The notes under the pieces were generated by a model. That model was not told where the DNA came from and ran no database searches. It worked only from the letters and a program-made list of their open reading frames with translations. Below are positions 47,115 through 54,274 of a stretch of 64,000 nucleotides of DNA, one piece after another. The stretch is from Pseudomonas poae (GTDB lineage Bacteria > Pseudomonadota > Gammaproteobacteria > Pseudomonadales > Pseudomonadaceae). Position 1 is the stretch's first letter, and each line of letters begins with the position of its first letter. The position numbers and the translations under genes are program-made. Location of the stretch: contig NZ_JYLI01000014.1 in assembly GCF_001439785.1 (NCBI RefSeq), forward strand, positions 1-64,000, in the 5' to 3' direction.

Positions 47115-47422
47115 TGACATCACTCCTTGATGCTTGGAAATAACCATCCACGATAAGGCGCGTCGGCGCAGAAACGGATTCGAATATCCGTGGAGTTACC
47201 CGTCGGAATCAGTGGTTATTCCCATGTTTCGTGCACTTATCTAAGCCCCCGCAGGCACAGGCCACGCCGGGCAAGGCTTGCGGTTTTCACGCTAGCGGCG
47301 TTTTGCCTTATAACTTATTGTTCTAAAACTCCACGTATAGCACCGGGTCAGTTTCTGGGTACGCGCCCTCCCGGGCGTATTGAGTGTTGACCCTCCCCAA
47401 CGGAAAAACCGGTAAGGAATTT
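47115..47422. promoter_or_regulatory. Divergent promoter region, NEL effector / NAGGN genes
   Basis: A 308-bp AT-enriched spacer. It contains an inverted pair GGAAATAACCA (about 47136) and TGGTTATTCCC (about 47212), and between them a partial palindrome ACGGAT-N6-ATCCGT at 47172-47189. I cannot place a confident sigma-factor site for either gene. Confidence 0.35.
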
Positions 47423-49195
47423 ATGTGCGGATTAGCTGGAGAATTACGTTTCGATGCCCAACCTGCCGACCTGGCAGCGATTGAGCGCATCACCCATCAC
47501 CTGGCCCCGCGTGGCCCCGACGCCTGGGGCTTTCATGCCCAGGGGCCGGTTGCGCTGGGCCATCGCCGCCTGAAGATCATGGACCTGTCGGACGGCTCGG
47601 CACAGCCGATGATCGACGCCCAACTGGGGTTGTCCCTGGCGTTCAACGGCGCGATCTACAACTTTCCGGAATTGCGAAAAGAGCTGGAAGCCCTGGGCTA
47701 CGCCTTTTATTCCGGCGGTGACACCGAGGTGCTGCTCAAGGGCTATCACGCCTGGGGCGAAGCCTTGCTGCCCAAGCTCAACGGCATGTTCGCCTTCGCC
47801 ATCTGGGAGCGTGACGCCCAGCGCCTGTTCATCGCCCGTGACCGTCTCGGCGTCAAGCCGCTGTACCTGTCGCGCACCGGCCAGCGCCTGCGCTTTGCGT
47901 CGGCCTTGCCGGCGCTGCTCAAAGGCGGCGATATCAACCCGATTCTCGATCCCGTGGCGCTGAACCATTACCTTAACTTCCACGCGGTGGTGCCTGCGCC
48001 GCGTACCTTGCTGGCGGGCATCGAAAAACTGCCGCCGGCAAGCTGGATGCGCATCGACGCCAACGGCAACACCGAACAGAAAACCTGGTGGACCCTGCCC
48101 TACGGTCCCCATGACGATGAGAAAAACCTGACACTGCAGGACTGGACCGACCGCGTGCTCGACAGCACCCGCGAAGCCGTCGCCATTCGTCAACGGGCGG
48201 CGGTGGATGTCGGCGTGCTGCTCTCCGGCGGGGTCGACTCGAGCATGCTCGTCGGCCTGCTGCGCGAAGTGGGCGTGCAGGACCTGTCGACCTTCTCCAT
48301 CGGTTTTGAAGACGCCGGTGGCGAGACTGGCAACGAGTTCCAGTACTCCGACCTGATCGCCAAGCATTACGGCACCCAACACCATCAATTGCGCATTGCC
48401 GAACGCGAGATCATCGAACAATTGCCGGCCGCCTTCCGCGCCATGAGCGAGCCGATGGTCAGCCACGATTGCATCGCCTTCTACCTGCTGTCGCGGGAAG
48501 TGGCCAAGCATTGCAAGGTGGTGCAGAGCGGCCAGGGCGCAGACGAACTGTTTGCCGGTTACCACTGGTACCCGCAGGTCGACGGCGCCAGCGACCCGTA
48601 TGCGGCCTATCGCGATGCGTTCTTCGACCGCAGCTACGACGACTACGCCGCCACCGTCGCGCCGAAATGGCTGACCGCCAACGACGCCGCCGGAGATTTT
48701 GTGCGTGAACACTTTGCCATGCCCGGTGCCGATGCCGCCGTGGACAAGGCCCTGCGCCTGGACAGCACGGTGATGCTGGTGGACGACCCGGTCAAGCGCG
48801 TCGACAACATGACCATGGCCTGGGGCCTGGAAGCGCGCACGCCGTTTCTGGACTACCGCCTGGTGGAGCTGTCGGCACGGGTGCCAGGCAAATTCAAGCT
48901 GCCCGACGGCGGCAAGCAGGTGTTGAAAGAGGCGGCGCGCCGGGTGATCCCGAGCGAAGTGATCGACCGCAAGAAAGGCTATTTCCCGGTGCCGGGCCTC
49001 AAGCATTTGCAGGGCGACACCCTGAACTGGGTGCGCGAACTGCTGCTGGACCCGAGCCAGGATCGCGGCCTGTTCAACCCGGCCATGCTCGACCGCCTGC
49101 TGACTGACCCGCAAGGCCAACTGACCCCGCTGCGCGGCTCCAAGCTGTGGCAACTGGCGGCGCTGAACCTGTGGCTCAGCGAACAAGGAATCTGA
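47423..49195 (+). CDS. N-acetylglutaminylglutamine amidotransferase (NAGGN synthesis)
   Basis: A 590-residue asparagine-synthase-type enzyme that amidates N-acetylglutaminylglutamine to the osmoprotectant NAGGN. After Met removal Cys2 (MCGLAGELRF) is the glutaminase nucleophile; GALYN-like NGAIYNFPELR and RLGVKPLYLSRTG belong to the glutaminase domain. The synthetase domain has the pyrophosphatase loop LLSGGVDSSMLVGLL near residue 268 and SGQGADELFAGYHWYP. The start at 47423 follows AAGGA. It is the first gene of a three-gene unit with the NAGGN synthetase and M42 peptidase; I recall the same order in P. aeruginosa. Expression is probably induced by osmotic stress. Confidence 0.93.
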   Translation: MCGLAGELRFDAQPADLAAIERITHHLAPRGPDAWGFHAQGPVALGHRRLKIMDLSDGSAQPMIDAQLGLSLAFNGAIYNFPELRKELEALGYAFYSGGDTEVLLKGYHAWGEALLPKLNGMFAFAIWERDAQRLFIARDRLGVKPLYLSRTGQRLRFASALPALLKGGDINPILDPVALNHYLNFHAVVPAPRTLLAGIEKLPPASWMRIDANGNTEQKTWWTLPYGPHDDEKNLTLQDWTDRVLDSTREAVAIRQRAAVDVGVLLSGGVDSSMLVGLLREVGVQDLSTFSIGFEDAGGETGNEFQYSDLIAKHYGTQHHQLRIAEREIIEQLPAAFRAMSEPMVSHDCIAFYLLSREVAKHCKVVQSGQGADELFAGYHWYPQVDGASDPYAAYRDAFFDRSYDDYAATVAPKWLTANDAAGDFVREHFAMPGADAAVDKALRLDSTVMLVDDPVKRVDNMTMAWGLEARTPFLDYRLVELSARVPGKFKLPDGGKQVLKEAARRVIPSEVIDRKKGYFPVPGLKHLQGDTLNWVRELLLDPSQDRGLFNPAMLDRLLTDPQGQLTPLRGSKLWQLAALNLWLSEQGI

Positions 49196-49198
49196 TTG

Positions 49199-50944
49199 AT
49201 GAAACAGAATGCCGCGGCTTACAGCCAACGCTTGCTCAAGGGCCAGGCGCCGACCTACGAGCGCCTGCAGGCCCGACTGGCCGAGGACGGCAACCCGCAG
49301 AGCCCCGGCCGTATCGCGGTGCATTGCGGCTGGGGGCGGCTGTTGATCGGCCATACCTTCCCGGACCCGGCGAGCCTGGCCGAAGAGCTGCTCAACGAAC
49401 AAGCCGGTGAGCGCGATATTGCGCTGTATGTGGCCGCGCCCCAGCAGATCCTCGGGATTGATCCACAGCAGTTGTTCCTCGACCCATCTGACACCTTGCG
49501 CCTGTGGTTCAGCGACTATCGCCCGGCCACTCGGGTGTTTCGCGGCTTTCGCATTCGTCGGGTGCAGAGCGAGGCGGACTGGCAGGCGATCAACCGCCTG
49601 TATCAGGGGCGCGGCATGTTGCCGGTCGATACCGAACGCCTGACGCCGCGCCATCAGGGCGGCCCGGTGTACTGGCTGGCCGAGGACGAAGACAGCGGCG
49701 CGGTGATCGGCAGCGTCATGGGCCTCAATCACCAGAAAGCCTTCAACGACCCGGAGAACGGTTGCAGCCTGTGGTGCCTGGCGGTCGACCCGCAGTGCAC
49801 GCGGCCAGGCGTGGGCGAGGTGCTGGTGCGCCACCTGGTGGAGCACTTCATGAGCCGTGGCCTGAGCTACCTCGACCTGTCGGTGCTGCACGATAACCGC
49901 CAGGCCAAGAGCCTGTACGCCAAGCTGGGCTTTCGTGCGCTGACCACTTTTGCGATCAAGCACAAAAACGGCATCAACCAGCCGCTGTTTCTCGGCCCGG
50001 GCCCGCAGGCGGGGTTCAACCCTTATGCGCGGATCATTGTCGAAGAGGCGCATAGGCGCGGTATCGATGTGCAGGTGGACGACGCCGATGCCGGCCTGTT
50101 CACCCTCAGCCACGGCGGGCGCCGCGTGCGTTGCCGCGAATCGCTGAGCGACCTGACCAGCGCCATCAGCATGACCCTGTGCCAGGACAAGAGCCTGACC
50201 CACAAGGTGCTCAACGCCGCAGGCCTGAACGTGCCCTCGCAACAACTGGCGGGCAGTGCCGATGACAACCTGGAGTTTCTCGATGAGCACCAGCGCATCG
50301 TGGTCAAGCCGCTGGACGGCGAACAGGGCCACGGCGTGGCGGTGGACCTGCGCACCATCGAGGAGGTGCAGCAGGCCATCGAAGCGGCACGCGCGTTCGA
50401 CAGCCGCGTGCTGCTCGAAAGCTTTCACGAAGGCCTGGACCTGCGCATCCTGGTGATCGGTTTTGAAGTGGTGGCCGCAGCGATCCGCCGCCCTGCCGAA
50501 GTCACCGGCGATGGTCAGCATTCCATCGGTGCGCTGATCGAAGCGCAGAGCCGGCGGCGTCAGGCGGCTACCGATGGCGAAAGCAAGATCCCCGTGGATG
50601 CGGAAACCGAACGCACCCTGCACGCTGCCGGTTACGACTACGGCAGCATCCTGCCACGCGGCCAGACCCTAGCCGTGCGCCGCACCGCCAACCTGCACAC
50701 CGGGGGATGCCTGGAAGATGTCACGGCGATCCTGCACCCGACACTGGTGGACGCAGCCGTGCGTGCGGCCCGTGCCCTGGATATCCCCATGGTCGGCCTG
50801 GACCTGATGGTGCCTGCGGCCGATCAGCCGGAGTATGTGTTTATCGAAGCCAACGAAAGGGCTGGCCTGGCCAACCATGAACCGCAACCCACGGCTGAGA
50901 AGTTTGTGGATTTGTTGTTTCCGCACAGTCAGCCGGCGACTTAA
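49199..50944 (+). CDS. ngg: N-acetylglutaminylglutamine synthetase (GNAT + ATP-grasp)
   Basis: A 581-residue fusion that acetylates glutamine and joins two glutamines to give N-acetylglutaminylglutamine. A GNAT acetyltransferase domain lies around 115-255 (CLAVDPQCTRPGVGEVLVRHL, LSVLHDNRQAKSLYAKLGF). An ATP-grasp ligase lies around 310-575 (CQDKSLTHKVLNAAGLNVPS, RIVVKPLDGEQGHGVAVDL, VFIEANERAGLANHEP). The ATG at 49199 is four bases after the amidotransferase stop and shares an AAGGA site at the end of that gene, so the two are tightly coupled. Confidence 0.92.
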   Translation: MKQNAAAYSQRLLKGQAPTYERLQARLAEDGNPQSPGRIAVHCGWGRLLIGHTFPDPASLAEELLNEQAGERDIALYVAAPQQILGIDPQQLFLDPSDTLRLWFSDYRPATRVFRGFRIRRVQSEADWQAINRLYQGRGMLPVDTERLTPRHQGGPVYWLAEDEDSGAVIGSVMGLNHQKAFNDPENGCSLWCLAVDPQCTRPGVGEVLVRHLVEHFMSRGLSYLDLSVLHDNRQAKSLYAKLGFRALTTFAIKHKNGINQPLFLGPGPQAGFNPYARIIVEEAHRRGIDVQVDDADAGLFTLSHGGRRVRCRESLSDLTSAISMTLCQDKSLTHKVLNAAGLNVPSQQLAGSADDNLEFLDEHQRIVVKPLDGEQGHGVAVDLRTIEEVQQAIEAARAFDSRVLLESFHEGLDLRILVIGFEVVAAAIRRPAEVTGDGQHSIGALIEAQSRRRQAATDGESKIPVDAETERTLHAAGYDYGSILPRGQTLAVRRTANLHTGGCLEDVTAILHPTLVDAAVRAARALDIPMVGLDLMVPAADQPEYVFIEANERAGLANHEPQPTAEKFVDLLFPHSQPAT

Positions 50945-50969
50945 GTGATGTGTCGCCTGTACCGGCGCT

Positions 50970-51035
50970 ATCGCGGGCATGCCGGACTCCCACAGTTGGC
51001 CGCATTCCAATGTGGGAGCCGGGCTTGCCCGCGAT
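50970..51035. repeat. REPIN between NAGGN synthetase and peptidase genes
   Basis: Inverted REP half-sites: ATCGCGGGCATGCCGGACTC with CCACA on the left and TGTGGGAGCCGGGCTTGCCC with GCGAT on the right. It sits inside the operon and could form an mRNA hairpin that changes expression of the third gene. Confidence 0.75.
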
Positions 51036-51108
51036 GAGGCCGGGCCAGGCGAAGACGCTCGAGCCCCTCATCGAAACCATCGATGCCCTCAACTCATCAG
51101 GAGTTTCC

Positions 51109-52293
51109 ATGACCCGAACCATTCCCGAACCGGATCTCGCGTACCTGCAGAAAGTGCTGCTGGAAATGCTCGCCATTCCCAGCCCCACCGGCTTTACCGA
51201 CACCATCGTGCGCTACGTCGCCGAGCGCCTGGAAGAACTCGGCATTCCGTTTGAGATGACCCGGCGCGGCACTATTCGCGCCACCCTCAAGGGCCAGAAA
51301 AACAGCCCCGACCGCGCGGTCTCCGCGCACCTGGACACCATCGGCGCCGCCGTGCGGGCGATCAAGGACAACGGCCGCCTGACCCTGGCCCCGGTGGGCT
51401 GCTGGTCGAGCCGATTCGCCGAAGGCAGCCGTGTCAGCCTGTTCACCGATAACGGCGTGATCCGTGGCAGCGTGTTGCCGTTGATGGCCTCCGGGCACGC
51501 GTTCAACACCGCCGTCGACGAAATGCCGGTGAGCTGGGACCACGTGGAACTGCGCCTGGATGCCTACTGCGCAACCCGCGCCGATTGCGATTCGCTGGGC
51601 ATCAGCGTGGGCGACTACGTGGCCTTCGATCCGCTGCCCGAGTTCACCGAGAGCGGGCATATCAGCGCGCGACACCTGGACGACAAGGCTGGCGTGGCCG
51701 CCCTGCTCGCGGCACTCAAGGCGATCATCGACAGCGGCGAGCCGTTGCTGATCGATTGCCACCCGCTGTTCACCATCACCGAGGAAACCGGCAGCGGTGC
51801 CGCCGCTGCCCTGCCGTGGGACGTGAGTGAGTTCGTCGGCATCGATATCGCCCCGGTCGCGCCCGGGCAGCACTCCAGCGAGCACGCGGTGAGCGTGGCG
51901 ATGCAGGATTCCGGCGGGCCGTATGACTATCACCTGTCGCGTCACCTGCTGCGCCTGGCGGCGGACAACGACCTGCCGGTACGCCGCGACCTGTTCCGCT
52001 ATTACTTCAGCGATGCGCACTCGGCGGTCACCGCCGGCCACGACATTCGTACCGCTTTGCTGGCGTTTGGTTGCGACGCGACCCACGGTTATGAGCGCAC
52101 CCACATCGACAGCCTGGCCGCGCTGAGCCGTCTGCTGGGCGCTTACATTCTCAGCCCGCCGGTGTTCGCCAGCGATGCGCAACCGGCCCAGGGTTCACTG
52201 GACCGGTTCAGTCATCAGATCGAGCATGAAACGCAGATGGAGAGCGACACGCGCGTGCCGTCGGTGGACAGTCTGGTCGGGAACAAGGCCTGA
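51109..52293 (+). CDS. M42-family peptidase of the NAGGN osmoprotectant system
   Basis: A 394-residue zinc aminopeptidase-like protein (M42). Metal and catalytic residues are visible in VSAHLDTIGAAVRA, ARHLDDKAGVAALLAAL, TITEETGSGAAAAL (Glu-Glu) and VGIDIAPVAPGQ. The His ligand is near the end in THGYERTHIDSLAAL. M42 proteins linked to NAGGN genes probably break down or recycle the osmolyte; this is family knowledge, not shown here. It has a strong CAGGAG site. A REPIN separates it from the synthetase by 164 bp. Confidence 0.9.
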   Translation: MTRTIPEPDLAYLQKVLLEMLAIPSPTGFTDTIVRYVAERLEELGIPFEMTRRGTIRATLKGQKNSPDRAVSAHLDTIGAAVRAIKDNGRLTLAPVGCWSSRFAEGSRVSLFTDNGVIRGSVLPLMASGHAFNTAVDEMPVSWDHVELRLDAYCATRADCDSLGISVGDYVAFDPLPEFTESGHISARHLDDKAGVAALLAALKAIIDSGEPLLIDCHPLFTITEETGSGAAAALPWDVSEFVGIDIAPVAPGQHSSEHAVSVAMQDSGGPYDYHLSRHLLRLAADNDLPVRRDLFRYYFSDAHSAVTAGHDIRTALLAFGCDATHGYERTHIDSLAALSRLLGAYILSPPVFASDAQPAQGSLDRFSHQIEHETQMESDTRVPSVDSLVGNKA

Positions 52294-52352
52294 TACTGGC
52301 AACTCGGGGCCCGGCACAGTAGCATCGCCGGGACCCGCTACCTGAGGCTTGT

Positions 52353-52580
52353 ATGCTGATTCCTTACGATGCACTTGAAGTCGACACCCTGACCCGCCTC
52401 ATCGAAGATTTCGTGACCCGCGACGGCACCGACAACGGTGACGACACGCCCCTGGAAACCCGCGTATTGCGCGTGCGCCAGGCGCTGACCAAGGGCCAGG
52501 CGCTGATCGTGTTCGACCCCGACAGCGAGCAATGCCAGTTGATGCTCAAGCACGATGTGCCCAAGCATCTGTTTGACTGA
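52353..52580 (+). CDS. YheU family protein (UPF0270)
   Basis: A 75-residue acidic protein. MLIPYDALEVDTLTRLIEDF opens the YheU family, followed by VTRDGTDNGD and the end KHDVPKHLFD. Function is unknown. It is complete, of normal family length, and ends 10 bp from the convergent csrA-like gene. Confidence 0.9.
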   Translation: MLIPYDALEVDTLTRLIEDFVTRDGTDNGDDTPLETRVLRVRQALTKGQALIVFDPDSEQCQLMLKHDVPKHLFD

Positions 52581-52590
52581 CACCGCGCAA

Positions 52591-52794
52591 TCAGGGATTG
52601 GGCACCGGCACCGGATGGGTGTTGGCGTCCTGGCTGCGCAGGATTTTCTGGTAGACCTCGGCGCGATGGACGTTGACGCCTGCCGGCGCCGCGACGCCAA
52701 ACTTCACCTGGCTTCCATTGAGTTCAAGAATGTGCAGGGCGATGTCATCGCCGATGGCAATGATTTCGCCCACAGCGCGGCTTAATACCAGCAT
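52591..52794 (-). CDS. Divergent CsrA/Rsm-family RNA-binding regulator
   Basis: A 67-residue CsrA paralogue, expected to bind GGA motifs in mRNA leaders as a dimer. MLVLSRAVGEIIAIGDDI, GSQVKFGVAAPAGVNVHRAEVYQKI follow the CsrA fold. The key Arg of the VHR motif (Arg44 in CsrA) is kept. Position 7, usually Arg or Lys, is Ala, and the usual VRIG is VKFG. It also has a Pro-rich tail (HPVPVPNP). It is thus a third type besides RsmA and RsmE of fluorescent pseudomonads. It has a good AAAGGA site. Confidence 0.9.
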   Translation of the reverse strand: MLVLSRAVGEIIAIGDDIALHILELNGSQVKFGVAAPAGVNVHRAEVYQKILRSQDANTHPVPVPNP

Positions 52795-52922
52795 GTCGGT
52801 TGTCCTTTTCGAATGACAGGGCCTCGACCATGCGCGCTTGGGTGGTGTTGCGACAATGGCGCGCGACCAAATCAGGCTTTACCTACATCGGCGGGTAATT
52901 TGCCTGACAGACCGCGCTCAAA

Positions 52923-53738
52923 TCAGCCTTTAACGGCTTGCGCCTTGGCGCGCATCTTGTCGGCCATGGTGGTCATTTCGTCATACAGCAACTGGGGATT
53001 TTTTTGCTTCAACGCCCAGGCCATGCGCCCCTGCTCATGGGGCAGGATCATGAACTCGCCTGCGGCCACGCGCTGATAGATGTAGTCGGCGATGTCCGCC
53101 GCCGAAATCGGTGAGCTTTCGAGCAACTTGCCGACCTGCGCTTTCATCGCCGGGGTCGGCCCACGGAACGAATCCAGCAGGTTGGTCTGGAAAAACGACG
53201 GGCATACCACATGCACCCCCACTTCCTGCTGCTTGAGCTCCACCAGCAGGCTTTCCGACAGCGCCACCACGCCGGCCTTGGCCACGTTGTAGTTGCTCAT
53301 GGCCGGGCCCTGCATCAAGGCGGCCATGGACGCGATATTGATGATGCGGCCCTTGCTCTTTTCCAGTAGCGGCAGGAACGCCTTGCAGCCCTTGACCACG
53401 CCCATGAGATTGATCGCGATCTGCCAGTCCCAGTCTTCCAGAGACAGCTCGGCGAAGAAGCCACCCGAGGCCACGCCGGCATTGTTGACGATCACATCGA
53501 TGCCACCCAGCTTGACCTCGCACGCCTGGGCGAAAGCGGTGAGCTGACTGTAGTCGCGCACGTCGCAGCGCTGGGTAAAGCCGTCACCGCCCGCCTCGCG
53601 CACCTTTTTCAGGGTTTCCTGCAGGCCCGACTCGCTGACATCCGACAAGGCCAGCTGCCATCCCTCACGGGCCCAGCGCAGAGCGATTTCACGACCCAGG
53701 CCGGACCCGGCGCCAGTGATCATCATGCGATTTTGCAT
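52923..53738 (-). CDS. SDR-family oxidoreductase
   Basis: A 271-residue short-chain dehydrogenase. The cofactor site is MMITGAGSGLGREIALRW, with NNAG (VNNAGVASGG) and the catalytic Ser and Tyr-x3-Lys in NIASMAALMQGPAMSNYNVAKAG. Asp in LALSDVSE after strand 2 suggests NAD rather than NADP. The substrate is unknown. The start at 53738 (MQNRMMITG) fits the family; its ribosome-binding site is poor, but the upstream extension is not SDR-like. It stands alone in the region. Confidence 0.88.
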   Translation of the reverse strand: MQNRMMITGAGSGLGREIALRWAREGWQLALSDVSESGLQETLKKVREAGGDGFTQRCDVRDYSQLTAFAQACEVKLGGIDVIVNNAGVASGGFFAELSLEDWDWQIAINLMGVVKGCKAFLPLLEKSKGRIINIASMAALMQGPAMSNYNVAKAGVVALSESLLVELKQQEVGVHVVCPSFFQTNLLDSFRGPTPAMKAQVGKLLESSPISAADIADYIYQRVAAGEFMILPHEQGRMAWALKQKNPQLLYDEMTTMADKMRAKAQAVKG

Positions 53739-54067
53739 AGGAGAGCTGCCTTGTGGTTCACAGAAGAAGTGAGCGGCAGTGTAGCGAAGGATTTTGCGCC
53801 AACCACGCACCATCAGGGTGATGAATGCCCCAGGCAAACCCTCGGCTCGGTCGGGCGCCGATCTAACGTTCAAAGGTCATTTTTTCAACTAACGGGAAGG
53901 GACTTTGTGCAGTAAAAAAGAAATAAGCGACTGATCGAAATACTTTAAAAAATTTCTGAATTTTTTCTCACACCCTCTAGTCCGAGTTGTTAAGGCGTAC
54001 GCAATTAAAGGTGCGAGCCTATTGTTAAATAACCGGTCTCGCTGAAGGCCTATAAGGAAATAAAACC
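53739..54067 (+). promoter_or_regulatory. Upstream region of DUF3309 gene with AlgU-like promoter candidate
   Basis: GAATTT at 53958-53963, a 17-base spacer and TCCGA at 53981-53985 resemble the AlgU/sigma-22 pattern GAACTT-N16/17-TCTGA, with one change in each box. The region is otherwise AT-rich and without a gene. Confidence 0.35.
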
Positions 54068-54220
54068 ATGAGCCTCATTCTGATCATTATCCTGATTCTG
54101 CTGCTGGTCGGCGGTCTGCCAGTGTTCCCGCACTCGCGTAACTGGGGTTACGGCCCGTCGGGCATCCTCGGCGTTGTGCTGGTAGTGCTGGTGGTGTTGT
54201 TGTTGCTCGGCCGCATCTAA
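54068..54220 (+). CDS. DUF3309 small membrane protein
   Basis: A 50-residue protein with two hydrophobic segments: MSLILIIILILLLVGGLPVF and GILGVVLVVLVVLLLLG. They are joined by the family-typical PHSRNWGYGPSG loop. It matches the short DUF3309 family of proteobacterial inner-membrane proteins, of unknown function. The ATG follows AAGGA at nine bases. It is convergent with the LTA-synthase-like gene and shares its terminator. Confidence 0.88.
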   Translation: MSLILIIILILLLVGGLPVFPHSRNWGYGPSGILGVVLVVLVVLLLLGRI

Positions 54221-54230
54221 AAGCCGGACA

Positions 54231-54264
54231 AAAAAAGAGGCCTTTTAAAAGGCCTCTTTTTTAT
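54231..54264. terminator. Bidirectional intrinsic terminator
   Basis: AAAAAAGAGGCCTTTT and AAAAGGCCTCTTTTTT form one continuous perfect palindrome with A- and T-runs on both sides. It serves the DUF3309 gene and the convergent LTA-synthase-like gene. Confidence 0.95.
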
Positions 54265-54274
54265 TGCCCGTCAA

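Noticed and set aside
47444..50623. 1059-codon minus frame opposite the NAGGN genes
   Set aside because: Covers two well-identified enzymes on the other strand; low-complexity His/Gln/Arg translation and no ribosome-binding site.
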